Source: an uncultured Acetatifactor sp. (GTDB lineage: Bacteria; Bacillota; Clostridia; Lachnospirales; Lachnospiraceae). Taken from it: 64,000 nucleotides of DNA. Of this stretch, positions 26,375-33,708 are shown piece by piece (within the stretch, counting starts at the first letter, position 1; every line of letters starts with the position of its first letter). The position numbers were made by a program, and so were the translations under genes. The notes beneath the pieces were generated by a model that worked only from the letters and a program-made list of their open reading frames with translations, was not told where the DNA came from and searched no databases. The stretch is taken from positions 62,001 through 126,000 of the forward strand of contig CAJUGH010000001.1 in NCBI GenBank assembly GCA_910586215.1, read 5' to 3'.

Positions 26375-27805
26375 ATGAGTACTACTTCAAAAGCGATTCA
26401 AAGAATTGCAGCTTTACTCGATGACAACAGTTTCGTTGAAATCGGTGCCCTCGTTGCGGCACGTGCCACGGATTTCAATCTGAAACCAGATGAAACTCCT
26501 TCTGACGGCTGTGTGACCGGCTACGGAGTGATCAGCGGAAAGCCTGTGTATGTGTACAGCCAGGATACATCCGTACTGAATGGCACCGTGGGCGAGATGC
26601 ATGCCAGGAAGATCACTGCCCTCTATGACCTGGCCATGAAGACGGGTGCCCCTGTGATTGGCCTGGTAGATTCCGTGGGACTGCGGCTCCAGGAGGCCAC
26701 AGACGCTTTGCATGCATTCGGGGAGATCTACAAAAAGCAGACAGCTGCATCCGGGGTGATCCCCCAGATCACGGCTGTCCTGGGCACCTGCGGAGGTGGT
26801 CTGGCCCTGTTCCCCACCTTGACGGATTTCACCTTTATGGAGGAGAAGAACGGAAAACTGTTCGTGAATGCGCCCAATGCCCTGGACGGTAATGTGGTGA
26901 CAAAGTGTGATTCCGCATCTGCCACGTTCCAGGCACAGGAAAGCGGCATTGTGGATGTGGTGGCTGATGAGGCAGCCCTTTTTGCCAGGATCCGGGAACT
27001 GGTGGAGTTTTTGCCTTCCAACAATAACGAGGGCAGTGACGTTGTGGAGTGTACAGACGATCTGAACCGTGTGAATCCGGAGATTGCAGGTTGTGTGGGG
27101 GATACCTCCATTGCCCTGTCCATTCTGGCTGACAACAATGATTTCTTCGAGGTGAAGGCTGACTACGCCAGGGATATGGTGGTAGGCTTCTTGAAGCTGG
27201 ACGGCGTGACAGTGGGTGCCGTGGCCAACCGCAGCGAGATCTGTGATGAGGAAGGGAAGGTAGCAGAGAAGCTGGATGCAGTGCTGTCCAGCCAGGGCTG
27301 CGACAAGGCAGCAGAGTTCGTGAATTTCTGTGATGCCTTTGACATCCCGGTGCTGACCCTGACCAACGTGAAGGGCTATAAGGCCACCCTGTGCAACGAG
27401 AAAGGGATTGCGAAAGCTGCTGCAAGGCTTACATACGCCTTTGCAAATGCAACTGTCCCCAAGGTGAACGTGGTGTTAGGCAGTGCCATGGGTACCGCAG
27501 GTATTGCCATGAATTCCAAGGCAGTGGGTGCGGACCTGGTATTCGCGTGGCCCCAGGCACAGATCGGCTCCATGGAAGGGAAGCTGGCAGCTAAGATCAT
27601 GTATGAAGGCCAGGGTGCGGATGTGATAAATGAGAAGGCGGCCCAGTATGATGCGCTGCAGGTGAGCGCCCAGAGTGCTGCCAGGAGAGGATATGTGGAC
27701 AGGATCGTGGAGGCGGCTGACACCAGGAAATATGTCATCAGTGCTTTCGAGATGCTCTTTACCAAGAGCGAGGACCGTCCCGTGAAAAAACACGGAACAG
27801 TATAG
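26375..27805 (+). CDS. Acyl-CoA carboxyltransferase (12S/MmdA-like) subunit
   Basis: The 476-residue protein has the two crotonase-like halves of the carboxyl transferase family: the N half with GLVDSVGLRLQEA and GTCGGGLALFP, the C half with VVLGSAMGTAGIAM and FAWPQAQIGSMEG. Family members move CO2 between biotin and an acyl-CoA (methylmalonyl-, glutaconyl-, malonyl- or propionyl-CoA). It is shorter than typical MmdA (about 510-520) and lacks the usual GSYGAGNYGM-like loop, so the substrate is open. It is the first of five genes with OadG, a biotin carrier, OadB and a 5S-type transferase. ATGGAGGAC precedes the start. Confidence 0.85.
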   Translation: MSTTSKAIQRIAALLDDNSFVEIGALVAARATDFNLKPDETPSDGCVTGYGVISGKPVYVYSQDTSVLNGTVGEMHARKITALYDLAMKTGAPVIGLVDSVGLRLQEATDALHAFGEIYKKQTAASGVIPQITAVLGTCGGGLALFPTLTDFTFMEEKNGKLFVNAPNALDGNVVTKCDSASATFQAQESGIVDVVADEAALFARIRELVEFLPSNNNEGSDVVECTDDLNRVNPEIAGCVGDTSIALSILADNNDFFEVKADYARDMVVGFLKLDGVTVGAVANRSEICDEEGKVAEKLDAVLSSQGCDKAAEFVNFCDAFDIPVLTLTNVKGYKATLCNEKGIAKAAARLTYAFANATVPKVNVVLGSAMGTAGIAMNSKAVGADLVFAWPQAQIGSMEGKLAAKIMYEGQGADVINEKAAQYDALQVSAQSAARRGYVDRIVEAADTRKYVISAFEMLFTKSEDRPVKKHGTV

Positions 27806-27822
27806 AAAGGGTGATTGTTGAG

Positions 27823-28620
27823 ATGAAGAAATTTTGGACTATGGTATGTATGATTGCCTGTATCTTCGGACTGACCGCCTGCGGAGAGGAAGCGACCCTG
27901 ACAGAATATGAGCAGCAGAAGGTGGATTATGCCCGGCAGCTTGCTGCCAAGGGAATTGTTCCCATGCTGTTAGATAGCATGGATGAAGAAAGTGCCAGGC
28001 TGATCGAAGGGTATACCATGGAAGAGGTCGAGTATGTGATCGGTGACCAGCAGGGAATCAATGTGGACGGATATGCGTTCACCACAGCACTGGAATCCTT
28101 CCGCTCTGCCACCGAAGCCATGGGAAATATTATATCCATTCAGGAAGTGGAGGATGTAACGGCCAGGATTGATGGCAAGCAGATCATCGTGGATGTGGAG
28201 GTCACAGGGGAACGGAAAAGTGCAACTGCAGAGATCATTTTATCCAATGATATGTTCATGCGGATGGAGTCCGCAGCCTTGAACCCGATATCCTCCTTCG
28301 GGGAACTGATGGGGAAGGCGGGACTGAACACACTGATCGGCATGGGCACCGTGTTCGTGGTGCTGATCCTGATCAGCCTCATCATCTCCTGCTTCGGGGT
28401 AATCCCTAAGATCCAGGCAGGCCAGGCAGCGAAGAAGGCGGCCAAGGCAGCAGGAACAGGTACGGAGAAAGCCATTGACAATGTGGTGGCACAGATCATC
28501 GACCAGGAGGAAGGGACAGATGACTGTGAACTGGTGGCTGTGATTGCAGCAGCGGTTGCGGCATATGAAGGTGCTGGATCCACAGACGGATTTGTGGTCC
28601 GTTCTATCAGAAGACGGTAA
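27823..28620 (+). CDS. OadG-family gamma subunit fused to an N-terminal lipoprotein domain
   Basis: The 265-residue protein begins with a signal and lipobox LTAC (C20). An acidic extracytoplasmic domain of about 140 residues follows (DYARQLAAKGIVPMLLDSMDEES...), then one membrane helix (about 165-190, LIGMGTVFVVLILISLIISCF) and the OadG C-terminal signature ELVAVIAAAVAAYE...GFVVRSIRR. In Na+-pump decarboxylases, gamma links the carboxyltransferase to the membrane beta subunit. Ordinary OadG is about 80-100 residues, so the long outer domain is an addition. The ATG at 27823 fits the GAAAGGG ribosome binding site better than the GTG at 27811. Confidence 0.85.
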   Translation: MKKFWTMVCMIACIFGLTACGEEATLTEYEQQKVDYARQLAAKGIVPMLLDSMDEESARLIEGYTMEEVEYVIGDQQGINVDGYAFTTALESFRSATEAMGNIISIQEVEDVTARIDGKQIIVDVEVTGERKSATAEIILSNDMFMRMESAALNPISSFGELMGKAGLNTLIGMGTVFVVLILISLIISCFGVIPKIQAGQAAKKAAKAAGTGTEKAIDNVVAQIIDQEEGTDDCELVAVIAAAVAAYEGAGSTDGFVVRSIRRR

Positions 28621-28679
28621 GAGTATACCAGGAAACAGATTCTTATAAAGCAAATTCAAAAATCAGGAGGAAATAGAAA

Positions 28680-29054
28680 ATGAAGAATTATACCATTACG
28701 GTAAATGGCAATGTGTATGACGTGGTAGTGGAAGAGGGCGCTTCTTCGGCAGCCCCCGTTGCGGCGAAGGCCCCGGCAGCTCCTAAAGCAGCCCCCAAGG
28801 CAGCCCCGGCTGCGGCTCCCAAGGCAGCAGGTGCAGCAGGCAGCGTGAAGATTGAGGCAGGTGCAGCAGGTAAAGTGTTCAAGGTGGAGACAAGTGTGGG
28901 TCAGGCTGTGAAGGCTGGTGATGCCGTTGTGATCCTGGAAGCCATGAAGATGGAAATCCCCGTTGTGGCACCCCAGGATGGTACTGTGGCAAGCATTGAC
29001 GTCTCTGTGGGTGATGCCGTGGAGGCAGGTGCCTTGTTGGCGACCATGAATTAA
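28680..29054 (+). CDS. Biotin carboxyl carrier protein (1.3S/MmdC-like)
   Basis: The 124-residue protein has a short N-terminal beta segment, an Ala/Pro/Lys-rich swinging linker (about 21-55) and a biotinyl domain whose EAMKME motif puts biotin on K90. It would carry the carboxyl group from the transferase subunits to the OadB pump, where it is released as CO2. CAGGAGG precedes the ATG. It is the only biotin carrier in the cluster; no biotin ligase or biotin carboxylase gene is seen nearby. Confidence 0.95.
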   Translation: MKNYTITVNGNVYDVVVEEGASSAAPVAAKAPAAPKAAPKAAPAAAPKAAGAAGSVKIEAGAAGKVFKVETSVGQAVKAGDAVVILEAMKMEIPVVAPQDGTVASIDVSVGDAVEAGALLATMN

Positions 29055-29071
29055 GGGGCTGTCTGATACTG

Positions 29072-29118
29072 GTAACAGTTCAGCCAGTCCATGTAGATGG
29101 CGCAGGCTGAATGGTTAC
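29072..29118. repeat. Short (47 bp) palindromic element, family A
   Basis: It begins GTAACAGTTCAGCCAGTCCATG and ends GGTTAC, the same length as the copy at 1618-1664. It lies in the gap between the biotin carrier and oadB. A separate perfect hairpin GCCCGC-TGAA-GCGGGC lies at 29175-29190, just before the oadB ribosome binding site. Confidence 0.75.
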
Positions 29119-29204
29119 TGAAATTGTGCAGGTAAGGCCAAGATCAGAATGTTCCATGCAAATATGAATTAGATGCCCGCTGAAGCGGGCAGGAGGGTAT
29201 ACTA

Positions 29205-30356
29205 ATGGCATATGTAGCTTCTACGCTGAACAACCTGCTTCATCAGACAGCGTTCTTCAATTTGACCTGGGGAAATTATCTGATGATTGCAGTTGCGTGC
29301 TTTTTCTTATATCTGGCTATCCGTCATGAGTTTGAGCCTTTACTCCTGGTTCCGATAGCCTTTGGCATGCTGTTGGTGAATATCTATCCCGACATCATGC
29401 TTCATGCAGAGGATGCTGCCAATGGCGCAGGCGGTCTGCTGTATTATTTCTACAAACTGGATGAACTGGCGATATTGCCGTCCTTAATTTTCATGGGTGT
29501 GGGTGCCATGACAGACTTCGGTCCCTTGATTGCCAATCCCAGGAGCTTCCTTCTGGGGGCAGCGGCACAGTTTGGTATCTTTGCCGCATATTTTGGGGCG
29601 ATCTTCCTGGGATTCAATGACATGGCAGCGGCTGCCATCTCCATCATCGGTGGTGCTGACGGTCCTACTTCCATTTTCCTGGCAGGTAAGCTGGGGCAGA
29701 CGGCCATTTTAGGACCCATTGCAGTGGCAGCATATTCTTACATGTCACTGGTGCCCATTATCCAGCCGCCTATTATGAAGCTCTTCACCACAGAGAAGGA
29801 GAGGAAGATTAAGATGGGACAGCTTCGTCCGGTTTCCAAGCTGGAGAAGATCCTGTTCCCCATCATTGTTACCATTGTGGTATGCCTGATCCTGCCTACC
29901 ACTGCTCCCCTGGTAGGTATGCTGATGCTGGGCAACCTGTTCAGGGAATCCGGTGTTGTGAGGCAGCTTACAGAGACGGCTTCCAATGCCTTGATGTACA
30001 TTGTGGTCATCCTGCTGGGTACTTCCGTAGGTGCTACCACCAGTGCAGAGGCGTTCCTCAACCTGGATACCTTGAAGATCGTGGCCCTGGGCCTGGTTGC
30101 TTTCATGTTCGGTACTGCGGCAGGTGTGCTCTTTGGCAAACTGATGTGCGTACTCACCAAGGGCAAGGTGAACCCGCTGATCGGTTCTGCAGGTGTCTCT
30201 GCGGTTCCCATGGCAGCGCGTGTGTCCCAGAAAGTAGGGGCAGAGGCAGATCCCACCAACTTCCTGCTGATGCATGCCATGGGCCCTAATGTGGCAGGTG
30301 TTATTGGCACAGCCGTGGCAGCCGGCACCTTCATGGCCATATTCGGGGTCTTTTAA
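29205..30356 (+). CDS. Na+-transporting decarboxylase beta subunit (OadB/MmdB/GcdB)
   Basis: The 383-residue membrane protein has about nine hydrophobic segments and the beta-subunit signatures GGADGPTSIFLA (D152, the conserved ion-site aspartate) and ATTSAEAFLNL. It decarboxylates carboxybiotin and pumps Na+ out of the cell. The sequence alone does not say whether the partner substrate is oxaloacetate, methylmalonyl-CoA or glutaconyl-CoA. AGGAGGGT precedes the ATG. Confidence 0.95.
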   Translation: MAYVASTLNNLLHQTAFFNLTWGNYLMIAVACFFLYLAIRHEFEPLLLVPIAFGMLLVNIYPDIMLHAEDAANGAGGLLYYFYKLDELAILPSLIFMGVGAMTDFGPLIANPRSFLLGAAAQFGIFAAYFGAIFLGFNDMAAAAISIIGGADGPTSIFLAGKLGQTAILGPIAVAAYSYMSLVPIIQPPIMKLFTTEKERKIKMGQLRPVSKLEKILFPIIVTIVVCLILPTTAPLVGMLMLGNLFRESGVVRQLTETASNALMYIVVILLGTSVGATTSAEAFLNLDTLKIVALGLVAFMFGTAAGVLFGKLMCVLTKGKVNPLIGSAGVSAVPMAARVSQKVGAEADPTNFLLMHAMGPNVAGVIGTAVAAGTFMAIFGVF

Positions 30357-30562
30357 GCAATGCATAACCACGCTCCGACACACAGATGCCGTGCTTGCAC
30401 AGGCAGATGTGTGATGGAGTGTATACGCGCAAAGCGCGAAGCATTGCGTAGGAAAGTGCGGATGCAAAGCGTGAATGCATTGCGAGGGATTCAGATTCCA
30501 TACCTCCGCTGCCTGCGGAGGGTGAGTGACTTTAACAATTATAATATGGAGGAAATTCGTAA
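30357..30562 (+). other. 206-base gap with several short inverted repeats
   Basis: The gap before the 5S-type gene contains CCTCCGC/GCGGAGG with a TGCCT-like loop (about 30500-30520), GCGC-AAA-GCGC, and repeated GCAATGC/GCATTGC words. I see no ORF, terminator or known riboswitch. Confidence 0.4.
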
Positions 30563-31990
30563 ATGTCAGAACAAGCTAAGAAACCGATTAAAATTACGGA
30601 AACCATACTGCGTGATGCCCATCAGTCCTTGATTGCTACGAGAATGCCTACGGATTTCATGCTCCCTATTGTGGAGAAGATGGATCAGGTAGGGTATCAT
30701 TCCGTGGAGTGCTGGGGTGGTGCCACCTTTGATGCTTCCCTGCGTTTCTTGAAGGAAGATCCCTGGGAGAGGCTTAGGAAGCTGCGCGATGGTTTCAAGA
30801 AAACCAAGCTGCAGATGCTCTTCCGTGGACAGAACATCTTAGGCTACAGGCCTTATGCAGACGATGTGGTGGATGCCTTCGTGCAGAAATCCATCGCCAA
30901 CGGCATCGACATCATCCGTATCTTCGACTGCCTTAATGACCTGCGCAACCTGCAGGAGGCGGTGAATGCCACCAACCGCATGAAACAGCAGGAGGGTCGG
31001 GGACATGCACAGATTGCCCTGTCCTACACCCTGGGCGATGCCTATACCCTGGAGTACTGGGCAAGCACCGCAAAAAGGATCGAGGAGATGGGTGCGGACT
31101 CCATCTGTATCAAGGACATGGCAGGCCTGCTGGTGCCTTACAAGGCTTCTGAACTGATCAAGGTCATGAAGGAGAACACCAAGCTGCCCATCCAGCTTCA
31201 TACCCACTATACCTCCGGCGTGGCCAGCATGACATACTTAAAGGCTGTAGAGGCAGGCGTGGATGTGATCGATACCGCCATGAGTCCTTTTGCACTGGGT
31301 ACTTCCCAGCCGGCTACGGAGGTGATGGTGGAGACCTTCCGGGGCACCCCTTATGACACAGGCTTCGACCAGAACCTACTGGCGGAGATTGCGGATTACT
31401 TCCGGCCTTACCGCGATGAATGTCTGAAGAGCGGCCTGCTGAATCCCAAGGTTATGGGCGTGGATATCAAGACACTGCTGTACCAGGTACCTGGCGGCAT
31501 GCTCTCCAACATGGTGAGCCAGTTGAAGGAGCAGAATGCGGAAGACAGATATTATGATGTGCTGAGGGAGATTCCTGAGGTCCGTAAGGATCTGGGCGAG
31601 CCGCCTCTGGTAACCCCTTCTTCCCAGATCGTGGGTACCCAGGCTGTGTTCAATGTACTTATGGGTGAGCGTTACAAGATGGCCACCAAGGAGACCAAGG
31701 CAGTACTGCGCGGGGAATATGGCCAGACCATCAAACCCATGAACCAGGAGATCATCGATAAGGTTATCCCCGGGGAAGAGAGAATTACCTGCCGTTACGC
31801 TGATATGCTGGAGAATGAGATGGATAAGCTGGAAGGCGAGATGAAGGAATGGAAGCAGCAGGATGAAGATGTGCTCTCTTATGCACTGTTCCCCCAGGTT
31901 GCCACTGACTTCTTCAAGTATCGTCAGGCGCAGCAGGATAAAGTGGACATGACCCAGGCTGACACGAAGAATGGGGCATATCCTGTATAA
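30563..31990 (+). CDS. Oxaloacetate decarboxylase alpha/transcarboxylase 5S-type carboxyltransferase
   Basis: The 475-residue TIM-barrel protein starts PIKITETILRDAHQSLIATR. It keeps the metal ligands and carbamyl-lysine of the 5S family: D18, K184 (CIKDMAGL), H213 and H215 (LHTHYTSG). The barrel is followed by the helical PYC/OADA conserved domain (MLSNMVSQLKEQ...). It stops before any biotinyl domain, so it must use the separate carrier encoded two genes upstream. It would transfer CO2 between oxaloacetate/pyruvate and biotin. ATGGAGGA precedes the ATG. A bidirectional terminator follows. Confidence 0.93.
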   Translation: MSEQAKKPIKITETILRDAHQSLIATRMPTDFMLPIVEKMDQVGYHSVECWGGATFDASLRFLKEDPWERLRKLRDGFKKTKLQMLFRGQNILGYRPYADDVVDAFVQKSIANGIDIIRIFDCLNDLRNLQEAVNATNRMKQQEGRGHAQIALSYTLGDAYTLEYWASTAKRIEEMGADSICIKDMAGLLVPYKASELIKVMKENTKLPIQLHTHYTSGVASMTYLKAVEAGVDVIDTAMSPFALGTSQPATEVMVETFRGTPYDTGFDQNLLAEIADYFRPYRDECLKSGLLNPKVMGVDIKTLLYQVPGGMLSNMVSQLKEQNAEDRYYDVLREIPEVRKDLGEPPLVTPSSQIVGTQAVFNVLMGERYKMATKETKAVLRGEYGQTIKPMNQEIIDKVIPGEERITCRYADMLENEMDKLEGEMKEWKQQDEDVLSYALFPQVATDFFKYRQAQQDKVDMTQADTKNGAYPV

Positions 31991-32034
31991 AAAGCAGAAC
32001 CAGGTGGTATGTATCATAGGAAGTCAAGCAATGT

Positions 32035-32082
32035 AAAAAACAGCCAGGGGAAGTCAGTCATGACTTCCTCCGGCTGCTTTTT
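32035..32082. terminator. Bidirectional terminator between the 5S-type gene and the ECF gene
   Basis: CAGCCAGGGGAAGTC and GACTTCCTCCGGCTG form a long stem flanked by A6 on the left and T5 on the right, so it can work on both strands. The stop codon of the minus-strand ECF gene lies in it. Confidence 0.85.
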
Positions 32083-32578
32083 CTGCCAGCCGCAGGGCAG
32101 AGATAATGGGTACGATCAAGAACCCGCAGAAGAAATTGCTGATGCCATGAATCAGGTCATAGGGCAGGCCTGCCAGGATCCAGGCCACGGTTGCCTTGAA
32201 GTCCAGCCCGAACAGGATGGCCTGGGCCGGGGCATAGAGTGTCCCGAACAGGAAGCCGTGCAGGGCACAGACTGTCATGTAGACAGGTGCGGCGATCCAT
32301 GGGGACATATGTCTGGGAAGCAGCATCACTGCCCCCCAGAGGACGGTCCACAGATACAGATAGGGAATCCACCAGGTGGTGAATCCGCTGAAAATACCGT
32401 TCAGCAATACATAAATATAGATGGGATACAGGGCCTTTTTCCTGTATAATACCGTGAAGGCCACGGTAAATACACCCAGCAGGTGTATGTTGGGGGCCAG
32501 TTCCATGAGGATCTTGGAGACGTACATAACCGTTCCCAGCATGGAGAAAATAGCCATCTCTTTTATGGTCAGTTTCAT
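32054..32578 (-). CDS. ECF transporter S component, probably for a cobalamin-related substrate
   Basis: The 174-residue protein has five to six hydrophobic segments and the layout of ECF substrate-binding subunits (start MKLTIKEMAIFSMLGTVMYVS, late segment GLPYDLIHGISNFFCGFLI). S components bind a vitamin and use a shared ECF energy module encoded elsewhere. It lies 11 bases after a DUF4430 lipoprotein gene, and both are behind a cobalamin riboswitch, so the substrate is inferred to be cobalamin or a precursor such as a lower ligand. No ATPase or EcfT gene is seen in the window. Confidence 0.8.
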   Translation of the reverse strand: MKLTIKEMAIFSMLGTVMYVSKILMELAPNIHLLGVFTVAFTVLYRKKALYPIYIYVLLNGIFSGFTTWWIPYLYLWTVLWGAVMLLPRHMSPWIAAPVYMTVCALHGFLFGTLYAPAQAILFGLDFKATVAWILAGLPYDLIHGISNFFCGFLIVPIISALRLAEKAAGGSHD

Positions 32579-32589
32579 GGGGGTACCAC

Positions 32590-33063
32590 TTATTCTGCCT
32601 TGAAGGAGTAGCTTTCGCCCTCCGCAATGGGAGTGGAATCTACACCTGTCTGCGCATAGGCGTCATTGATATAAAAGGCCCAATAGACACCGTCCTTATC
32701 ATAGTCGGCGGTAACACCGTTCACGGTCTTTACATAGAGTCCGAATTCTCCGTCCTCTCCGGCGATAAGTCCCAGTTCCAGGAGGGCTTCTCCCACAGTT
32801 TCCTTGTCAGTATGGATCTCAAACTGGGCTTCCCTCCCATCCTTGTCCACCACAGTGAAGGCAAACTGTGTGTTGCCTTCCCCAAGGCTGCCGCCTTCCA
32901 GCCAGGAGGCACTGCCATCCTGCTGGGTATCTGTCCCTGGACTGGAGGTACTTCCTCCGTCTTTGCCATTACATCCAGTTGTACACAGTGCCATAGCCAC
33001 AATCAGCACCATACAAAGGAGCAATGACAGGATTTTTCTGTTCCTGTTCTGTGCATTCTGCAT
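32590..33063 (-). CDS. DUF4430 (transcobalamin-like) lipoprotein
   Basis: The 157-residue protein starts with a signal peptide and lipobox-like TTGC near residue 30. A Gly/Ser-rich spacer and the DUF4430 fold follow (FEIHTDKETVGEALLELGLI, then DGVYWAFYINDAYAQTGVD and a terminal YSFKAE strand), which resembles the C-terminal domain of transcobalamin/intrinsic factor. It is likely a surface binder that hands a corrinoid to the S component. AAAGGAG precedes the ATG. Regulation by the riboswitch immediately upstream is strongly suggested. Confidence 0.85.
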   Translation of the reverse strand: MQNAQNRNRKILSLLLCMVLIVAMALCTTGCNGKDGGSTSSPGTDTQQDGSASWLEGGSLGEGNTQFAFTVVDKDGREAQFEIHTDKETVGEALLELGLIAGEDGEFGLYVKTVNGVTADYDKDGVYWAFYINDAYAQTGVDSTPIAEGESYSFKAE

Positions 33064-33183
33064 GATTTGTTCTCCTTTTTTATATAGTAGATTTGGTACA
33101 GATATCCCCCAGGTCCGGCGCTCGCGGCAATGCTGTGAGGACCTGTGCCAGCAACCTGGCACCTGCCCCGACAGAGAGGGGGG

Positions 33184-33351
33184 TCTGGATATCCGGATAT
33201 TTCGGCTTGGCATCTGGGAATCCGGCCTTCTCAGTGTGATACCAATGGTTGTTTCCCGGATTGTGGCGCATCCGGTGAGGATTACAGTGTGGATATGCCT
33301 TACGGCGACGTGCTCGCACAGGATTTACACCTGTTTCCCCGGACATCCAGA
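33184..33351 (-). promoter_or_regulatory. Cobalamin riboswitch
   Basis: On the minus strand the element is closed by a 13-bp P1 stem (TCTGGATGTCCGG at 33351-33339 with CCGGATATCCAGA at 33196-33184). Inside are GGGGAAACAGGTGTAAATCC, the ACACTG segment, and the 3' GAGAAGGC...GCCAAGCCGAAATATCC part that corresponds to the B12-box region. This is the conserved order of the AdoCbl riboswitch class. The gap to the lipoprotein start (about 120 bases) has further hairpins, including GCCAGGTTGCTGGC. Confidence 0.8.
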
Positions 33352-33359
33352 ATGTGTTG

Positions 33360-33542
33360 GTAACAGTTCAGACAGCGCCATTCGTAAAGTCGCGCCCATG
33401 GCGCTTTTCGCCGCTTGGCGGCTTCCTTTATTCATAAGAAGTTCAACTATGTTGAGGTTGCGCTCCCTTAGTCCATATAGATGGCAGAAAACTCGCGCAA
33501 GCACGGTTTTCTGCCATTTACATGGACTGGCTGAACTGTTAC
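33360..33542. repeat. Long (183 bp) palindromic element, family A
   Basis: The ends are GTAACAGTTCAGACAG and CTGGCTGAACTGTTAC. The interior holds smaller hairpins (GCGCCATGGGCGC-like, CCGCTTGGCGG, and an arm pair around ATGGCAGAAAAC/GTTTTCTGCCAT) and the words CGCTCCCT and GCGCAAGCACG shared with the elements at 48389 and 53563. It lies eight bases upstream of the riboswitch. Confidence 0.75.
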
Positions 33543-33615
33543 CTGTATCTTACTGTTTTTTTTGCCATTCGTCAAGTCTGCTTGACAAAATGCATGCCTT
33601 TCCAGTAAAATGCTT

Positions 33616-33658
33616 GTAGCAGTTGGGCTAGTCCATGTAAATCTGGCTGAGCTGTTAC
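33616..33658. repeat. Short degenerate family A element
   Basis: It runs from GTAGCAGTTGGGCTAGTCCATG to CTGGCTGAGCTGTTAC (43 bp). It is the third member of the short form and lies 74 bases from the long element, in a gap with no gene. Confidence 0.6.
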
Positions 33659-33708
33659 AAATGCTTGTAGCAGTGCGAAGGGGAACCAAAGGCTAAGGAC
33701 CAAGGGCG

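Noticed and set aside
30360..30632. Plus-strand frame of 90 codons in the gap before the 5S-type gene
   Set aside because: It overlaps the start of the 5S gene in another frame, has no ribosome binding site and is composed of short inverted repeats.
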